64,000 nt of DNA. Source: Spiractinospora alimapuensis (lineage in GTDB: Bacteria > Actinomycetota > Actinomycetes > Streptosporangiales > Streptosporangiaceae). Location of the stretch: NCBI RefSeq assembly GCF_018437505.1, contig NZ_CP072467.1:1240001-1304000 (forward strand), written 5' to 3'. Positions within the stretch are counted from its first letter, which is position 1. Every line of letters begins with the position of its first letter. This document shows, in pieces, positions 1-9,127 of this stretch. The translations under genes were made by a program, and so were the position numbers. Below the pieces are notes generated by a model. That model was not told the origin of the DNA. It did not search any database and saw only the letters and a program-made list of their open reading frames with translations.

Positions 1-839
1 CGGACGTGGGCGAGGCCCGGCTCGCGGAGTAGGGCGTGGAGGTCGAAGAAGACGCGGGCCGCTCGGCTGCCGGCCCACGCCTCAGGGAGGACCTCGGGGG
101 GCAGGCCGGGATCGAGGAACGGCATGCGACGCCAGGCGTCGACGGCTCTGAGGTGGCTGGCGAAGGCGGCGCCCATGGTGCCCGCGGCGCCGGAGCGGCG
201 CCAGGCGCTCAGTTCGGGCTCGTGGTCGGCGAGGAAGGACTCGTACATCCGCTGGAGGGCCGGCAGGTCCCACCAGCGGGCGACGGCCTCGGTGAGGTCG
301 CTGAAACCGAGGTGGGTGGCGCGGAACAGCTCGACGTACTCCGACATCCCGAGGTCCCGGATGGCCGCGCGCGCCTCCGGCTCCAGGTGCGCGGGGGCGA
401 GCCACACGCCCGCCGTCGTCGTCCCGAACCCGAGCCACGCCAATTGGGATCGCAGCACGTGCCGCTTGTTGCGCTGGGACTCCGGCACGGAGAACACCAC
501 GAGCACCCAGCCCTCGGACAGGGCGCCCACCGTGTGGTGGAAGATGCGGCGGTCGCCCTCGGTCAGGATGCGCAGACCGGCCTCGGAGAGGCGGTAGCCG
601 GCGACGCCACCGATGCGCTCGGCCGCCAGGAGGCCGCGTCGCTTGAGCCGGGAGACGGCGGAACGCACCGCGGGGGGCTCCACGTCCAGCTCGCCCATGA
701 GGGCGATCAGGTCCGCGACCGACACCCACCCGCCAATGTCCCGCCCGTAGGAGCCGAAGAACGAGACGATCAGTGACCGCGGCCGACGGGTCGGGCGTTC
801 GACCTCACCCGGGTTCTCCGGTTCCACATTGAGCGTCAC
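1..839 (-). CDS. PaaX-family transcriptional regulator (C-terminus cut by window edge)
   Basis: Reading from a GTG at 839 gives about 279 residues with no stop before the window edge. PaaX proteins are usually 270-310 residues, so only a short tail is missing. An N-terminal winged helix-turn-helix is visible (residues about 40-90, including AVRSAVSRLKRRGLL and GYRLSEAG), followed by the alpha/beta body typical of the family. PaaX-type proteins repress aromatic catabolic operons and respond to aryl-CoA thioesters. This gene is divergent from the acyl-CoA dehydrogenase/aryl-CoA ligase cluster, and the shared 169-base gap holds a promoter overlapped by an inverted repeat. It is therefore the probable local regulator of that cluster; the ligand is unknown. 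Confidence 0.85.
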   Translation of the reverse strand, partial: MTLNVEPENPGEVERPTRRPRSLIVSFFGSYGRDIGGWVSVADLIALMGELDVEPPAVRSAVSRLKRRGLLAAERIGGVAGYRLSEAGLRILTEGDRRIFHHTVGALSEGWVLVVFSVPESQRNKRHVLRSQLAWLGFGTTTAGVWLAPAHLEPEARAAIRDLGMSEYVELFRATHLGFSDLTEAVARWWDLPALQRMYESFLADHEPELSAWRRSGAAGTMGAAFASHLRAVDAWRRMPFLDPGLPPEVLPEAWAGSRAARVFFDLHALLREPGLAHV

Positions 840-922
840 ACGAGCACGATATCCGGTCACTCCCCGCCACGCTCCCGCATCCTCCGTTCCGGGACGACGC
901 CAGAGATCCAAATCGCGCTCTA

Positions 923-950
923 TTGACGACCGTCATGGATTCTGTATATT
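923..950 (+). promoter_or_regulatory. Sigma-70-like promoter with overlapping inverted repeat
   Basis: TTGACG at 923-928 and TATATT at 945-950 are separated by 16 bases, a close match to a vegetative promoter firing toward the acyl-CoA dehydrogenase gene. The inverted repeat TGACG-AC-CGTCA (924-935) lies across the -35 box, where a repressor would block RNA polymerase. The divergent PaaX-type protein is the obvious candidate binder, by inference from position. Confidence 0.6.
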
Positions 951-1008
951 GCGATGTGGGGCGGATCACTCCCGCCACACGTCGATCCGACGAGAGCCGA
1001 GGTCCGGC

Positions 1009-2139
1009 ATGCAGCTTCCGACCGTCGACGAGGACTTCGCGCGGTGGGCCGAGGAGACGGCCGCATCCCTCTTCGCACCCCCCGGCCCCGGGGACGACTC
1101 CGGCCGGGTGGACCGGGACCTCGTTCGGCGTCTCGGTGACGCCGGCCTCCTCCCCGCCCTCTTCCCGGGGGTCGGCTCCGGCGCGCTCGACCAGGAGGCG
1201 CCCGCGCGACACATCTGCGCGATGCGTGAGGAGCTCGCCCGCCGCGACACCCACGCCGAGACCGCCCTGGCCCTCCAGGGGCTCGGCACCTACCCCCTGG
1301 TCCAGTCGGGGACCCCGGCACAACGCGCGGCCTGGATCCCCCGGGTCGCCGCCGGTGACGCGGTCGCCGCCTTCGCGTTGAGCGAGCCCGACGCCGGCTC
1401 CGACGCCGCCGCCCTCGCCCTTCGGGCCGAGGCCGACGGTGCGGGCTGGCGGCTCTCGGGCGAGAAGACGTGGATCTCCAACGCACCCGACGCGGACTTC
1501 TACACCGTGTTCGCCCGGACGACACCCGACCGTGGGGCCCGGGGCGTCACGGCGTTCCTCGTGCCCGGCGACCGGCCGGGGCTGCGTGGGGAGCCGCTGG
1601 ACATGCTCTCCCCCCACGCCTTGGGCCACCTCACCTTCGACGGCGTCGTCGTCACCGAGGAGGACGTCGTGGGCGAGGTGGACCGTGGCTTCCGGGTCGC
1701 CATGCGCACCCTTGACCTGTTCCGCCCCAGCGTGGGCGCGTTCGCGGTCGGTATGGCGCGCGCCGCTCTGGACGCCGCGCGGACCCACACCGCTCAGCGC
1801 TCCGCCTTCGGTGGCACGCTGAGCGACCTGCAAACCGTCCGCCACACCCTCGCCGAGATGGCCACCCGCATCGAAGCGGCCCGCCTTCTCGTCTACTCGG
1901 CGGCCGCCGAGTACGACGTGTCCGGCCCGTTGGTCACCCGGAACGCCGCCATGGCGAAACTGTTCGCCACCGAAACGGCGCAGTACGTCGTGGACGCCGC
2001 CATGCAGATGCACGGCGCACGTGCGCTGCGGCGCGGTCACCTGCTGGAACACCTGTACCGCGAAGTCCGCGCCCCCCGCGTCTACGAGGGGGCCACCGAG
2101 GTGCAACGCGAGATCATCGCCCGCCAGCTCCTCTCCTGA
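1009..2139 (+). CDS. Acyl-CoA dehydrogenase family protein
   Basis: The protein has 376 residues, the usual size for a flavin acyl-CoA dehydrogenase, which inserts an alpha-beta double bond into an acyl-CoA. The family signature FALSEPDAGSDAAAL is near residue 124. The C-terminal motif YEGATEVQREIIARQLL carries the glutamate typical of the active-site base region. The ATG at 1009 lies about 60 bases after a good promoter. It is the first gene of a co-oriented cluster with an aryl-CoA ligase and a monooxygenase/reductase fusion. In the known 2-aminobenzoate-CoA clusters of Azoarcus evansii an acyl-CoA dehydrogenase accompanies those two enzymes, so a ring-derived CoA ester is the likely substrate. 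That assignment is inference. Confidence 0.85.
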   Translation: MQLPTVDEDFARWAEETAASLFAPPGPGDDSGRVDRDLVRRLGDAGLLPALFPGVGSGALDQEAPARHICAMREELARRDTHAETALALQGLGTYPLVQSGTPAQRAAWIPRVAAGDAVAAFALSEPDAGSDAAALALRAEADGAGWRLSGEKTWISNAPDADFYTVFARTTPDRGARGVTAFLVPGDRPGLRGEPLDMLSPHALGHLTFDGVVVTEEDVVGEVDRGFRVAMRTLDLFRPSVGAFAVGMARAALDAARTHTAQRSAFGGTLSDLQTVRHTLAEMATRIEAARLLVYSAAAEYDVSGPLVTRNAAMAKLFATETAQYVVDAAMQMHGARALRRGHLLEHLYREVRAPRVYEGATEVQREIIARQLLS

Positions 2140-2167
2140 TCCGTTCGCTCGGCCGAGGAGGTCACCC

Positions 2168-3805
2168 ATGCCTCATCTCCACCCCACCAGCCATGTCGAC
2201 ACCTTCACCCGCGACAACCTCCCCCCTGACCCCCAGTGGCCCGAGCTACTCTTCGACCATCCCGACCTGCGGTATCCCGACCAGATGAACTGCGTCGAGG
2301 AGCTCCTCGACGGCACCATCGAACGGCACGGCGCCGACCGGCCCTGTCTCCTCAGCCCGGACGGCTCCTGGACCTACGGTGAGCTCGCCGAGCGGGTGAA
2401 CCGGATCGCGCACGTCCTGGTCGACGAGTTGGGGGTGCGGCCGGGCAATCGGGTCCTCCTGCGTGGTCCGAACTCCCCGTGGTTGGCGGCGTGCTGGTTG
2501 GCGGTGCTGCGGGTGGGCGCGGTCGTCGTCACGGTGGTCCCGGTGCTGCGTTCCGGGGAGCTGGTGACGATCCTGCGCGCGGCCGAGGTCTCCCACGCGA
2601 TCTGTGAGGAACGTTTCCGCGCCGACCTGGACGAGGCCATCGACGAGATCGCCCAGGATCCCTCCGGCCGCTCGGTCTCCGTCCTGCCCTACGGTGGCGA
2701 CTCGCCCTACGACCTCTCCCGCCGCGCCGAACGCCACGACACCGTCTTTCCGGCGGTCCGCGTCTCGGCGGACGACGCCTGCATGATCGCCTACACCTCT
2801 GGGACCACCGGTGTCCCGAAAGGGTGTGTGCACTTCCACCGCGACGTGCTCGCGGTCGCCGACACCTTCTCCCAGCACGTCCTGCGCCCCCAGCCCAGCG
2901 ACGTGTTCGCGGGCAGCCCGCCGTTCGCGTTCACGTTCGGGCTGGGTGGGCTGTTGATCTTCCCGATGCGGGCCGGCGCGTCGACCCTGCTGCTGGAGAA
3001 GGCCGGCCCCAAAGAGCTTTTGCGGGGCGTCCACGAGCGCGGCGTCAGCGTGCTCTTCACCGCGCCGACCGCCTACCGGGCGATGCTCGCGGACCTCGCC
3101 GACCACGACCTCGCGTCCCTGCGCCGATGCGTCTCCGCCGGGGAGCACCTACCGGCGGCGACGTGGGAGGCGTGGCGGGAGGCCACGGGGATCCGTATCA
3201 TCGACGGCATCGGCGCGACCGAGATGCTGCACATCTTCATCTCGGCGGCCGACGACGACATCCGGCCCGGAGCGACGGGACGTCCGGTTCCCGGATTCGT
3301 GGCCGCCGTCCTGGACGCCGACGGCAACCCCGTACCCGACGGAGAACCCGGTCTGCTCGCGGTCCGGGGCCCGGTCGGCTGCCGCTACCTCGCCGACCCG
3401 CGCCAGGAGCGCTACGTCCGCCACGGCTGGAACTACACCGGCGACACCTATGTCCGCGACTCCGACGGCTACCTGTGGTACCAGTCGCGCAGCGACGACA
3501 TGATCATCTCCGCTGGCTACAACATCGCGCCGGCCGAGGTGGAGGAGGCCCTGCTGACCGCTCCCGAGGTGGCGGAGACGGCGGTGGTGGGCGTGCCCGA
3601 CGAGCGGCGCGGCGCCGTGGTGGCGGCCTTCGTCGTCCCGGCCGCGGGCACCGACGCCGGGCCCGACCTCGCCGAGAAGCTGAGGGACCACGTCAAGGCG
3701 CGCATCACGCCCTACAAGGCGCCGCGCGTCGTGGAGTTCGTGTCGGAGCTGCCCCGCACCGTCACGGGCAAGCTCCAGCGGTTCAAACTCCGGAACACCG
3801 AGTAG
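2168..3805 (+). CDS. Aryl-CoA ligase (2-aminobenzoate/benzoate-CoA ligase type)
   Basis: A 545-residue member of the ANL (AMP-forming) superfamily that activates a carboxylate to its CoA thioester through an acyl-adenylate. The ATP-binding loop YTSGTTGVPKG begins at residue 209. GATEMLHIF, the YTGDTYVRDSDGYLWYQSR hinge region, GYNIAPAEVEEAL and the C-terminal PRTVTGKLQRFKLR with the catalytic lysine all follow in order. GAGGAGG stands 7 bases before the ATG and supports the start. The GATEMLHIF variant and the downstream monooxygenase/reductase favour an aromatic acid such as 2-aminobenzoate. Salicylate or benzoate cannot be excluded from sequence alone. Confidence 0.87.
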   Translation: MPHLHPTSHVDTFTRDNLPPDPQWPELLFDHPDLRYPDQMNCVEELLDGTIERHGADRPCLLSPDGSWTYGELAERVNRIAHVLVDELGVRPGNRVLLRGPNSPWLAACWLAVLRVGAVVVTVVPVLRSGELVTILRAAEVSHAICEERFRADLDEAIDEIAQDPSGRSVSVLPYGGDSPYDLSRRAERHDTVFPAVRVSADDACMIAYTSGTTGVPKGCVHFHRDVLAVADTFSQHVLRPQPSDVFAGSPPFAFTFGLGGLLIFPMRAGASTLLLEKAGPKELLRGVHERGVSVLFTAPTAYRAMLADLADHDLASLRRCVSAGEHLPAATWEAWREATGIRIIDGIGATEMLHIFISAADDDIRPGATGRPVPGFVAAVLDADGNPVPDGEPGLLAVRGPVGCRYLADPRQERYVRHGWNYTGDTYVRDSDGYLWYQSRSDDMIISAGYNIAPAEVEEALLTAPEVAETAVVGVPDERRGAVVAAFVVPAAGTDAGPDLAEKLRDHVKARITPYKAPRVVEFVSELPRTVTGKLQRFKLRNTE

Positions 3806-3861
3806 GGCCTCGGCATCCCGCACTCCACGCACACCGAACGACTGAAGGGCAGTGTGAGTCC

Positions 3862-6285
3862 ATGCGCATCGCGTGTATCGGGGGCGGTCCCGGCGGACTG
3901 TACTTCGCGGCGCTGATCAAGCAGCTCGACGCGTCCCACGAGGTCACCGTCTACGAACGCAACGCCCCAGAGGACACCTTCGGCTTCGGTGTGGTGCTCT
4001 CCGACGAGACGCTCGGCGGCATCGAACACGCGGACCCCCACGTCTACCAGGAGCTCTCGGCGCGGTTCGCGCAGTGGGACGACATCGACATCCACTATCG
4101 CGGCACGCTGACCACCTCCGGTGGGCACGGCTTCGCGGCGATCGACCGACGTCGTCTGTTGCAGATCCTGCGGCGACGCTGTGAGGAGCTGGGGGTTCGG
4201 CTCTGGACACGTACCGAGGCGCCGCCGGTGGAGGACCTCGCCCGGGGGAACGACCTGGTGGTCGCCGCCGACGGGATCAACAGCCACACCCGCGCCACCT
4301 ACGCCGAGGACTTCGGCACCACGTTGGACCAGCGGCACAACACCTTCATGTGGCTGGGCACCGACCGCGTGTTCGACGCCTTCAACTTCCACATCCTGCA
4401 CACCCCGCACGGCGTGATGCAGCTCCACAGCTACCCCTACTCCGACACCGCGAGCACCTTCATCGTGGAGATGCACGCCGAGGTGTGGCGCCGCGCCGGG
4501 TTCGCGGATCTCACGGCCGGCCGCGCGTTCCCGCCAGGAGTGAGCGACGTCGCCAGCATCGCGCGGTGCGAGGAGCTGTTCTCCGACGTCCTGGAGGGCC
4601 ACCGGCTCCTGCCCAACAACTCCAAGTGGCAGAACTTCGTCACGGTACGCAACGAGTCGTGGTCGAGGGGCAACGTGGTGCTGCTCGGCGACGCCGCCCA
4701 CACCGCGCACTTCTCCATCGGTTCGGGGACCAAGCTGGCGATGGAGGACGCGCTGGCCCTCGCCGCCTGTCTGCACGAGCGGCCGGACGTCCCCCGGGCC
4801 CTGGCCGCCTACGAGGAGGAGCGGCGGCCCGTGGTCGCCAGCACACAGCGCGCGGCGCAGGCCAGCCTGGAGTGGTTCGAGGAGATCGCGCGCCACGCCG
4901 AACAGGACCCCCCGCAGTTCGCGTTCAACCTCCTCACCCGGAGCCGACGAGTCACCTACGACAACCTGCGCCTGCGCGACCCGGAGTTCGTCGCCACCGT
5001 GGACGACTGGTTCGCCGACCAGGTCGGGGACGGCCCCTCCCCGACGGTCGTATCGGCCTCGCCCACCCCCGACGCCCCGGACCGGCGTCCCCCGATGTTC
5101 CACCCCTTCCGGCTTCGGGAGCTCGAGCTACGCAACCGCGTCGTCGTCTCGGCCATGGACATGTACTCCAGCCAGGACGGGGAGCCCAACGACTTCCACC
5201 TGGTCCACCTGGGCAGCAAGGCCATGGGTGGCGCCGGCCTGGTCATGACGGAGATGGTGTGCGTCTCCCCCACCGGACGAATCACCCCCGGCTGCACCGG
5301 GCTGTACCGACCCGAGCACGAGACGGGATGGCGCCGCGTCACCGACTTCGTGCACGACAACTCCGGCGCGCGGATCGGGGTACAACTGGGCCACTCCGGC
5401 CGGAAGGGCTCCACCAGACTCATGTGGGAGGGCATCGACCTCCCGCTCGACGAGGGGAACTGGCCCGTCGTGGCGCCCTCCGCCCTGCCCTACCGACACG
5501 GCACCAACCAGGTTCCCGCCGAACTCGACCACGACGGCATGCGGCGGATCCGCGAGGAGTTCGTCGCCGCCGCCCGACGCGCCGACGCCGCGGGCTTCGA
5601 CCTCCTGGAGTTGCACTGCGCGCACGGCTACCTGCTGTCCAGCTTCCTCTCTCCCGTCACCAACCAACGCAGCGACGCCTACGGCGGGTCGCTCGACGCC
5701 CGGCTGCGCTACCCGCTGGAGGTCTTCGCGGCGGTACGCGAGGTGTGGCCGGACCACAAGCCGATGAGCGTCCGCATCTCGGCCACCGACTGGGTCCCCG
5801 AGGGGACGACCGGCGAGGACGCCGTCTCCATCGCCCGGGCGTTCGTGTCGGCCGGGGCCGACGTCATCGACGTCTCGACCGGCCAGGTCACCCCGGACGA
5901 GAAGCCCGCCTTCGGCCGCAGCTACCAGGTTCCGTTCGCCGAACGCATCCGCTCGGAGATCGGGGTTCCCACCATCGCGGTGGGTGCGATCTCCTCCTAC
6001 GACGACGTGAACTCCACCCTGCTCTCGGGGCGGGCCGACCTGTGCGCGCTGGGCCGGCCCCACCTCTACGACCCGCACTGGACCCTGCACGCCGCCGCTG
6101 AGCAGGAGTACTCCGGTCCGGGCGTGGAGTGGCCGGCCCCGTTCCGCGCGGGGAGTCGACGCCCCCAGACCGGCCGCACCGACGGGCCCCGACCTCGACT
6201 GGAACCGTTGCGCAGCCCCGAGGCCGGGGCCACGGCCCATCGACGGTGGCTCCCCGCCCGACCCCCCGTGAGCGCGCCCCGATAG
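3862..6285 (+). CDS. Bifunctional FAD monooxygenase / old-yellow-enzyme reductase (2-aminobenzoyl-CoA or salicylyl-CoA type)
   Basis: An 807-residue natural fusion. Residues 1 to about 395 form a class A flavin hydroxylase: the FAD dinucleotide motif GGGPGGLYFA is at the N-terminus and GDAAH is near residue 275. Residues 412 to about 780 form an old-yellow-enzyme/2,4-dienoyl-CoA reductase-type TIM barrel, starting FHPFRLRELELRNRVV and containing HCAHGYLLSSFLSPVTN near 585. This architecture matches 2-aminobenzoyl-CoA monooxygenase/reductase, which hydroxylates and then reduces the ring of anthraniloyl-CoA; related proteins are annotated as salicylyl-CoA 5-hydroxylase fusions. The start ATG is 57 bases after the ligase stop. 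Substrate choice rests on genomic context only. Confidence 0.88.
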   Translation: MRIACIGGGPGGLYFAALIKQLDASHEVTVYERNAPEDTFGFGVVLSDETLGGIEHADPHVYQELSARFAQWDDIDIHYRGTLTTSGGHGFAAIDRRRLLQILRRRCEELGVRLWTRTEAPPVEDLARGNDLVVAADGINSHTRATYAEDFGTTLDQRHNTFMWLGTDRVFDAFNFHILHTPHGVMQLHSYPYSDTASTFIVEMHAEVWRRAGFADLTAGRAFPPGVSDVASIARCEELFSDVLEGHRLLPNNSKWQNFVTVRNESWSRGNVVLLGDAAHTAHFSIGSGTKLAMEDALALAACLHERPDVPRALAAYEEERRPVVASTQRAAQASLEWFEEIARHAEQDPPQFAFNLLTRSRRVTYDNLRLRDPEFVATVDDWFADQVGDGPSPTVVSASPTPDAPDRRPPMFHPFRLRELELRNRVVVSAMDMYSSQDGEPNDFHLVHLGSKAMGGAGLVMTEMVCVSPTGRITPGCTGLYRPEHETGWRRVTDFVHDNSGARIGVQLGHSGRKGSTRLMWEGIDLPLDEGNWPVVAPSALPYRHGTNQVPAELDHDGMRRIREEFVAAARRADAAGFDLLELHCAHGYLLSSFLSPVTNQRSDAYGGSLDARLRYPLEVFAAVREVWPDHKPMSVRISATDWVPEGTTGEDAVSIARAFVSAGADVIDVSTGQVTPDEKPAFGRSYQVPFAERIRSEIGVPTIAVGAISSYDDVNSTLLSGRADLCALGRPHLYDPHWTLHAAAEQEYSGPGVEWPAPFRAGSRRPQTGRTDGPRPRLEPLRSPEAGATAHRRWLPARPPVSAPR

Positions 6286-6337
6286 TGTCGTCGACCCCTG
6301 CGGGGCGACAGCGCGGACCTGACCAAGGAGGACCCTG

Positions 6338-7066
6338 GTGCACCGATATCGCTACGGGCAACACCCGAGTCAGTTCGCCGACCTGTGGCTCCCGGACGCC
6401 CCAGACACCGTGCCCGCCCCCGTCGCGGTGCTCCTCCACGGTGGATGGTGGCGGGACCTGCACGACCTCACGCTGATGGACCCGCTCGCCCGTGACCTCA
6501 CCGCGGCGGGCTGGGCCGTGTGGAACGTGGAGTACCGACGCACCGGAGCCGACGGTGGGGGCTGGCCCCAGACGGTCGAGGACGTCGCGGCGGCGCTGCG
6601 GCTGCTGGCGACGACGGCCGCGGCGGACACGGAACGACTGGACGCGGGCAGGGTCGCGGCCGTGGGTCACTCCGCCGGCGGCCACCTCGCCCTGCTGACC
6701 GCAGCCGCGTCACCGGTCACACGGGTGGTCGCCCTGGCGCCGGTGACCGACCTGGCGCGCAGCGACCGCGAGGGCCTCGGGGAGGGGGCCGTCGCCGCGT
6801 TCCTCGGCGCGTCGCCCGGCGAGGACGCGCCGCGTGACGGCTCGCCCGTCGCACGACCGGAGACCGGGTTCTCCCAGCTCGTGGTGCACGGTGACGCCGA
6901 CCAACGCGTACCGGTGGACCAGAGCCGTGACTACGTGGTGGCCGCTCGCGCCGCCGGAGCCCCGGTGACCTACGAGGAAGTGCCCGGAGCCGACCACTTC
7001 GCGGTCATCGACCCCGACCACCCGGCCTGGCGCACCGCGCGCGCCTGGCTGCTCGGTTCGGGCTGA
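6338..7066 (+). CDS. Alpha/beta hydrolase, kynurenine-formamidase-like
   Basis: A 242-residue alpha/beta hydrolase. The oxyanion-hole motif HGGWW (residues about 32-36) matches the HGGxW signature of eukaryotic-type arylformamidases (kynurenine formamidases). The nucleophile elbow is GHSAGG, the acid lies in VVHGDADQRVP and the histidine in GADHFAVID, so the triad looks complete. AAGGAGGA lies six bases before the GTG start. Formylkynurenine hydrolysis leads to kynurenine and then anthranilate, which would feed the aminobenzoyl-CoA enzymes encoded just upstream. No kynureninase or tryptophan dioxygenase is in the window, so this link is inference; hydrolysis of another amide or a CoA ester remains possible. 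Confidence 0.7.
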   Translation: MHRYRYGQHPSQFADLWLPDAPDTVPAPVAVLLHGGWWRDLHDLTLMDPLARDLTAAGWAVWNVEYRRTGADGGGWPQTVEDVAAALRLLATTAAADTERLDAGRVAAVGHSAGGHLALLTAAASPVTRVVALAPVTDLARSDREGLGEGAVAAFLGASPGEDAPRDGSPVARPETGFSQLVVHGDADQRVPVDQSRDYVVAARAAGAPVTYEEVPGADHFAVIDPDHPAWRTARAWLLGSG

Positions 7067-7175
7067 GTCCGTTTCCGCTCCACCCGTCGTCCTCAACGTG
7101 TGTCAGCCCCGCTGACCCTGGCCGTCGCGGCCCACCCTCCCCCCACCGCAGTCCCCCGAGAAAGGCAGACCTTCC

Positions 7176-8543
7176 GTGGCCAACAAGTCCGCAGGCGACA
7201 CGGGATCACCACCCGTCCAACGCCACAGCCGGTTCATCGTGGTCGCGATCTGCGCGTTCGCGATCATCCTCGACGGCTACGACCTCGCCGTCTACGGCGC
7301 CGTCGTCCCGAGCATCCTGGCCGACCCCGACCCGAGCTGGAACATCGACGAGTCCACCGCCGGAACTCTGGGCTCCACCGCCCTGGTGGGCATGCTGCTG
7401 GGCGCGCTCCTCGTCGGCACGATCACCGACCTGCTCGGGCGGCGCCGGATCATCATGATCTGTGTCGCGTGGTTCTCCGTGGGCATGGCGCTGACCGCGT
7501 TCGCCCCCACACCGGAGGTCTTCGGCACGCTACGGTTCCTCACCGGGCTGGGCCTGGGCGGTGTCATCCCGACAGCGATCGCGTTGACCATGGAGTACGC
7601 CGAACCGCACCGACGCAACATGACGAACGCGTTCATGTTCTCCGGGTACGCGGTCGGCGGCATGATCGCGGCCCCGCTGGCGATCCCGATCCTGGCGAAC
7701 TTCCACTGGACCACGATGTTCTGGATCGGGTCCCTGCCCGCCCTCGTGCTGATCCCGCTGGCCTACTTCAAACTGCCCGAGTCGCCCAACTACCTGCGGG
7801 CGCGCGGACGTGAGGACGAGGCGCAGGCCGTCGCGGCCCGGTACGGCGTCACCCTCGAGGCACCGACCGAGCGGGCCCCCAAGGGCCCGGGCGGGTCGCG
7901 CGGCGCGATGGACAACGTGCGGGCCATCATGGGGCGCGGCTTCCTCGGCGGCACGCTGCTGTTCTGGCTCGCCAACGGAATGGGGCTGCTGTTGGTCTAC
8001 GGCCTGAACACGTGGCTGGCCAACATCATGCTCTCGGCCGGGTTCCCCCTGGCGTCGTCACTGTCGTTCCTGATGGTGCTCAACATCGGCGCCATCCTCG
8101 GCGCCCCGAGCGGCGGAGCGCTCGCCGACCGCCTGGGCTCCAAGCCGGTCGTCACCACGATGTTCCTCCTCGCGGCGACCAGCATCCTCATCATGAGTCT
8201 GGAACCACCCATGGTGGTCCTCTACCTGTGTGTGGCGATCGCCGGCGCCTGCAGCATCGGCACCACGATCCTGGTCAACTCCTTCACCGGCAACTTCTAC
8301 CCCGCCGAGATGCGCGCCACCGGACTGGGCTGGGCGCTGGCCATCGGGCGTATCGGCGCCATCATCGGCCCGATCTACGGTGGCCTGGTCATGGCCTCCG
8401 GTATGGGTGTCGAGGTCAACTTCTACGCCTTCGTGATCCCCGCCGTCATCGGGGCTCTCGCCTGCGTCCTGGTTCCCCCCTCGCGGGCCAACCTCCCCGT
8501 CGGCACGGCCAACGGATCCGCGACGGACAAGGCCTCCGCGTAG
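7176..8543 (+). CDS. MFS aromatic acid:proton symporter (AAHS family)
   Basis: A 455-residue, 12-segment major facilitator. The DGYDLAVYG motif in the first membrane helix is diagnostic of aromatic-acid/H+ symporters such as PcaK and BenK, where the aspartate is required for transport. The loop motif between helices 2 and 3 reads GTITDLLGRRR. GAGAAAGG precedes the GTG start. It ends the catabolic cluster, separated by about 110 bases, and is followed by a strong bidirectional terminator. The likely role is import of the aromatic acid degraded by the preceding enzymes. Confidence 0.88.
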   Translation: MANKSAGDTGSPPVQRHSRFIVVAICAFAIILDGYDLAVYGAVVPSILADPDPSWNIDESTAGTLGSTALVGMLLGALLVGTITDLLGRRRIIMICVAWFSVGMALTAFAPTPEVFGTLRFLTGLGLGGVIPTAIALTMEYAEPHRRNMTNAFMFSGYAVGGMIAAPLAIPILANFHWTTMFWIGSLPALVLIPLAYFKLPESPNYLRARGREDEAQAVAARYGVTLEAPTERAPKGPGGSRGAMDNVRAIMGRGFLGGTLLFWLANGMGLLLVYGLNTWLANIMLSAGFPLASSLSFLMVLNIGAILGAPSGGALADRLGSKPVVTTMFLLAATSILIMSLEPPMVVLYLCVAIAGACSIGTTILVNSFTGNFYPAEMRATGLGWALAIGRIGAIIGPIYGGLVMASGMGVEVNFYAFVIPAVIGALACVLVPPSRANLPVGTANGSATDKASA

Positions 8544-8553
8544 GAACCCGCGT

Positions 8554-8595
8554 CCGAGGCCTCGCTGGGTTCACGTGATCCCCGCGAGGCCTCGG
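8554..8595. terminator. Bidirectional terminator hairpin
   Basis: CCGAGGCCTCGC (8554-8565) and GCGAGGCCTCGG (8584-8595) are perfect 12-base inverted arms around an 18-base loop. The hairpin sits between the convergent MFS importer and the small gene on the other strand. There is no clear T-tract on either side, which is common in high-GC actinobacterial terminators. Confidence 0.65.
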
Positions 8596-8610
8596 AGGAT
8601 GGGGACGGAC

Positions 8611-8952
8611 TCAGGCCGCGGCGGTCTCCGCAGTATCCGCGGTCAGCGGGCGCTTGGGGTCGACGTGCGGCCGATCTCCGGTGGCGCCACCCGCGGCCTG
8701 TAGGGCCGTACGTACGGTGTCGAGGAACATCACCGTGGCGTCGGGCCGCGTCTCGGCATCCACGACCAGAGTGACACTCAACGTGTGCGCGGTGAGACCG
8801 GCCGGCGCGTCGGGATCGTGGATCCCCCCGTTGATCTCTTCGAGGACGAGGAGTTCGTCCATCACCCGGTTGGTGAACTCGTCGAACGCTTCGACCATGT
8901 CGCAGCCGCTGGCGGTGGCGAAGCTCACGGCCACCGCCAGTCGGTACTTCAC
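8611..8952 (-). CDS. Conserved hypothetical protein, 113 residues
   Basis: A small soluble protein beginning MKYRLAVAVSFATASG, read from a GTG with a clear GGGAGGATTGAC Shine-Dalgarno region. It has alternating strand-forming segments (LAVAVSF, LSVTLVVDA) and one acidic helix (DELLVLEEINGG), suggesting a compact alpha/beta fold. No motif assigns a function. It is transcribed toward the end of the aromatic cluster and divergently from glnE. Confidence 0.6.
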   Translation of the reverse strand: MKYRLAVAVSFATASGCDMVEAFDEFTNRVMDELLVLEEINGGIHDPDAPAGLTAHTLSVTLVVDAETRPDATVMFLDTVRTALQAAGGATGDRPHVDPKRPLTADTAETAAA

Positions 8953-9127
8953 GTCAATCCTCCCAGCACGCGCCCCGATCTGAGACGACCGTCGTCAGGT
9001 TCAACGACCTCGCCGGACGATGCCCACTTCCGGCCAGCGACGCGGACTCGCACGCGCGTCACGGACGCCAGCTCCGCTCCTCAACGGCTGCCCCGGCCCT
9101 CCCCCGCCCACGCTGTACGGTTGGAGC

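Noticed and set aside
16-900. A plus-strand gene of 246 residues at the left edge
   Set aside because: It is antisense to the PaaX-type gene, whose winged-helix motifs are clear on the minus strand.
4350-6101. A long alternative plus-strand frame in the monooxygenase/reductase gene
   Set aside because: It is Arg/Pro/Gly-rich with no motif, whereas the chosen frame has FAD and old-yellow-enzyme signatures throughout.
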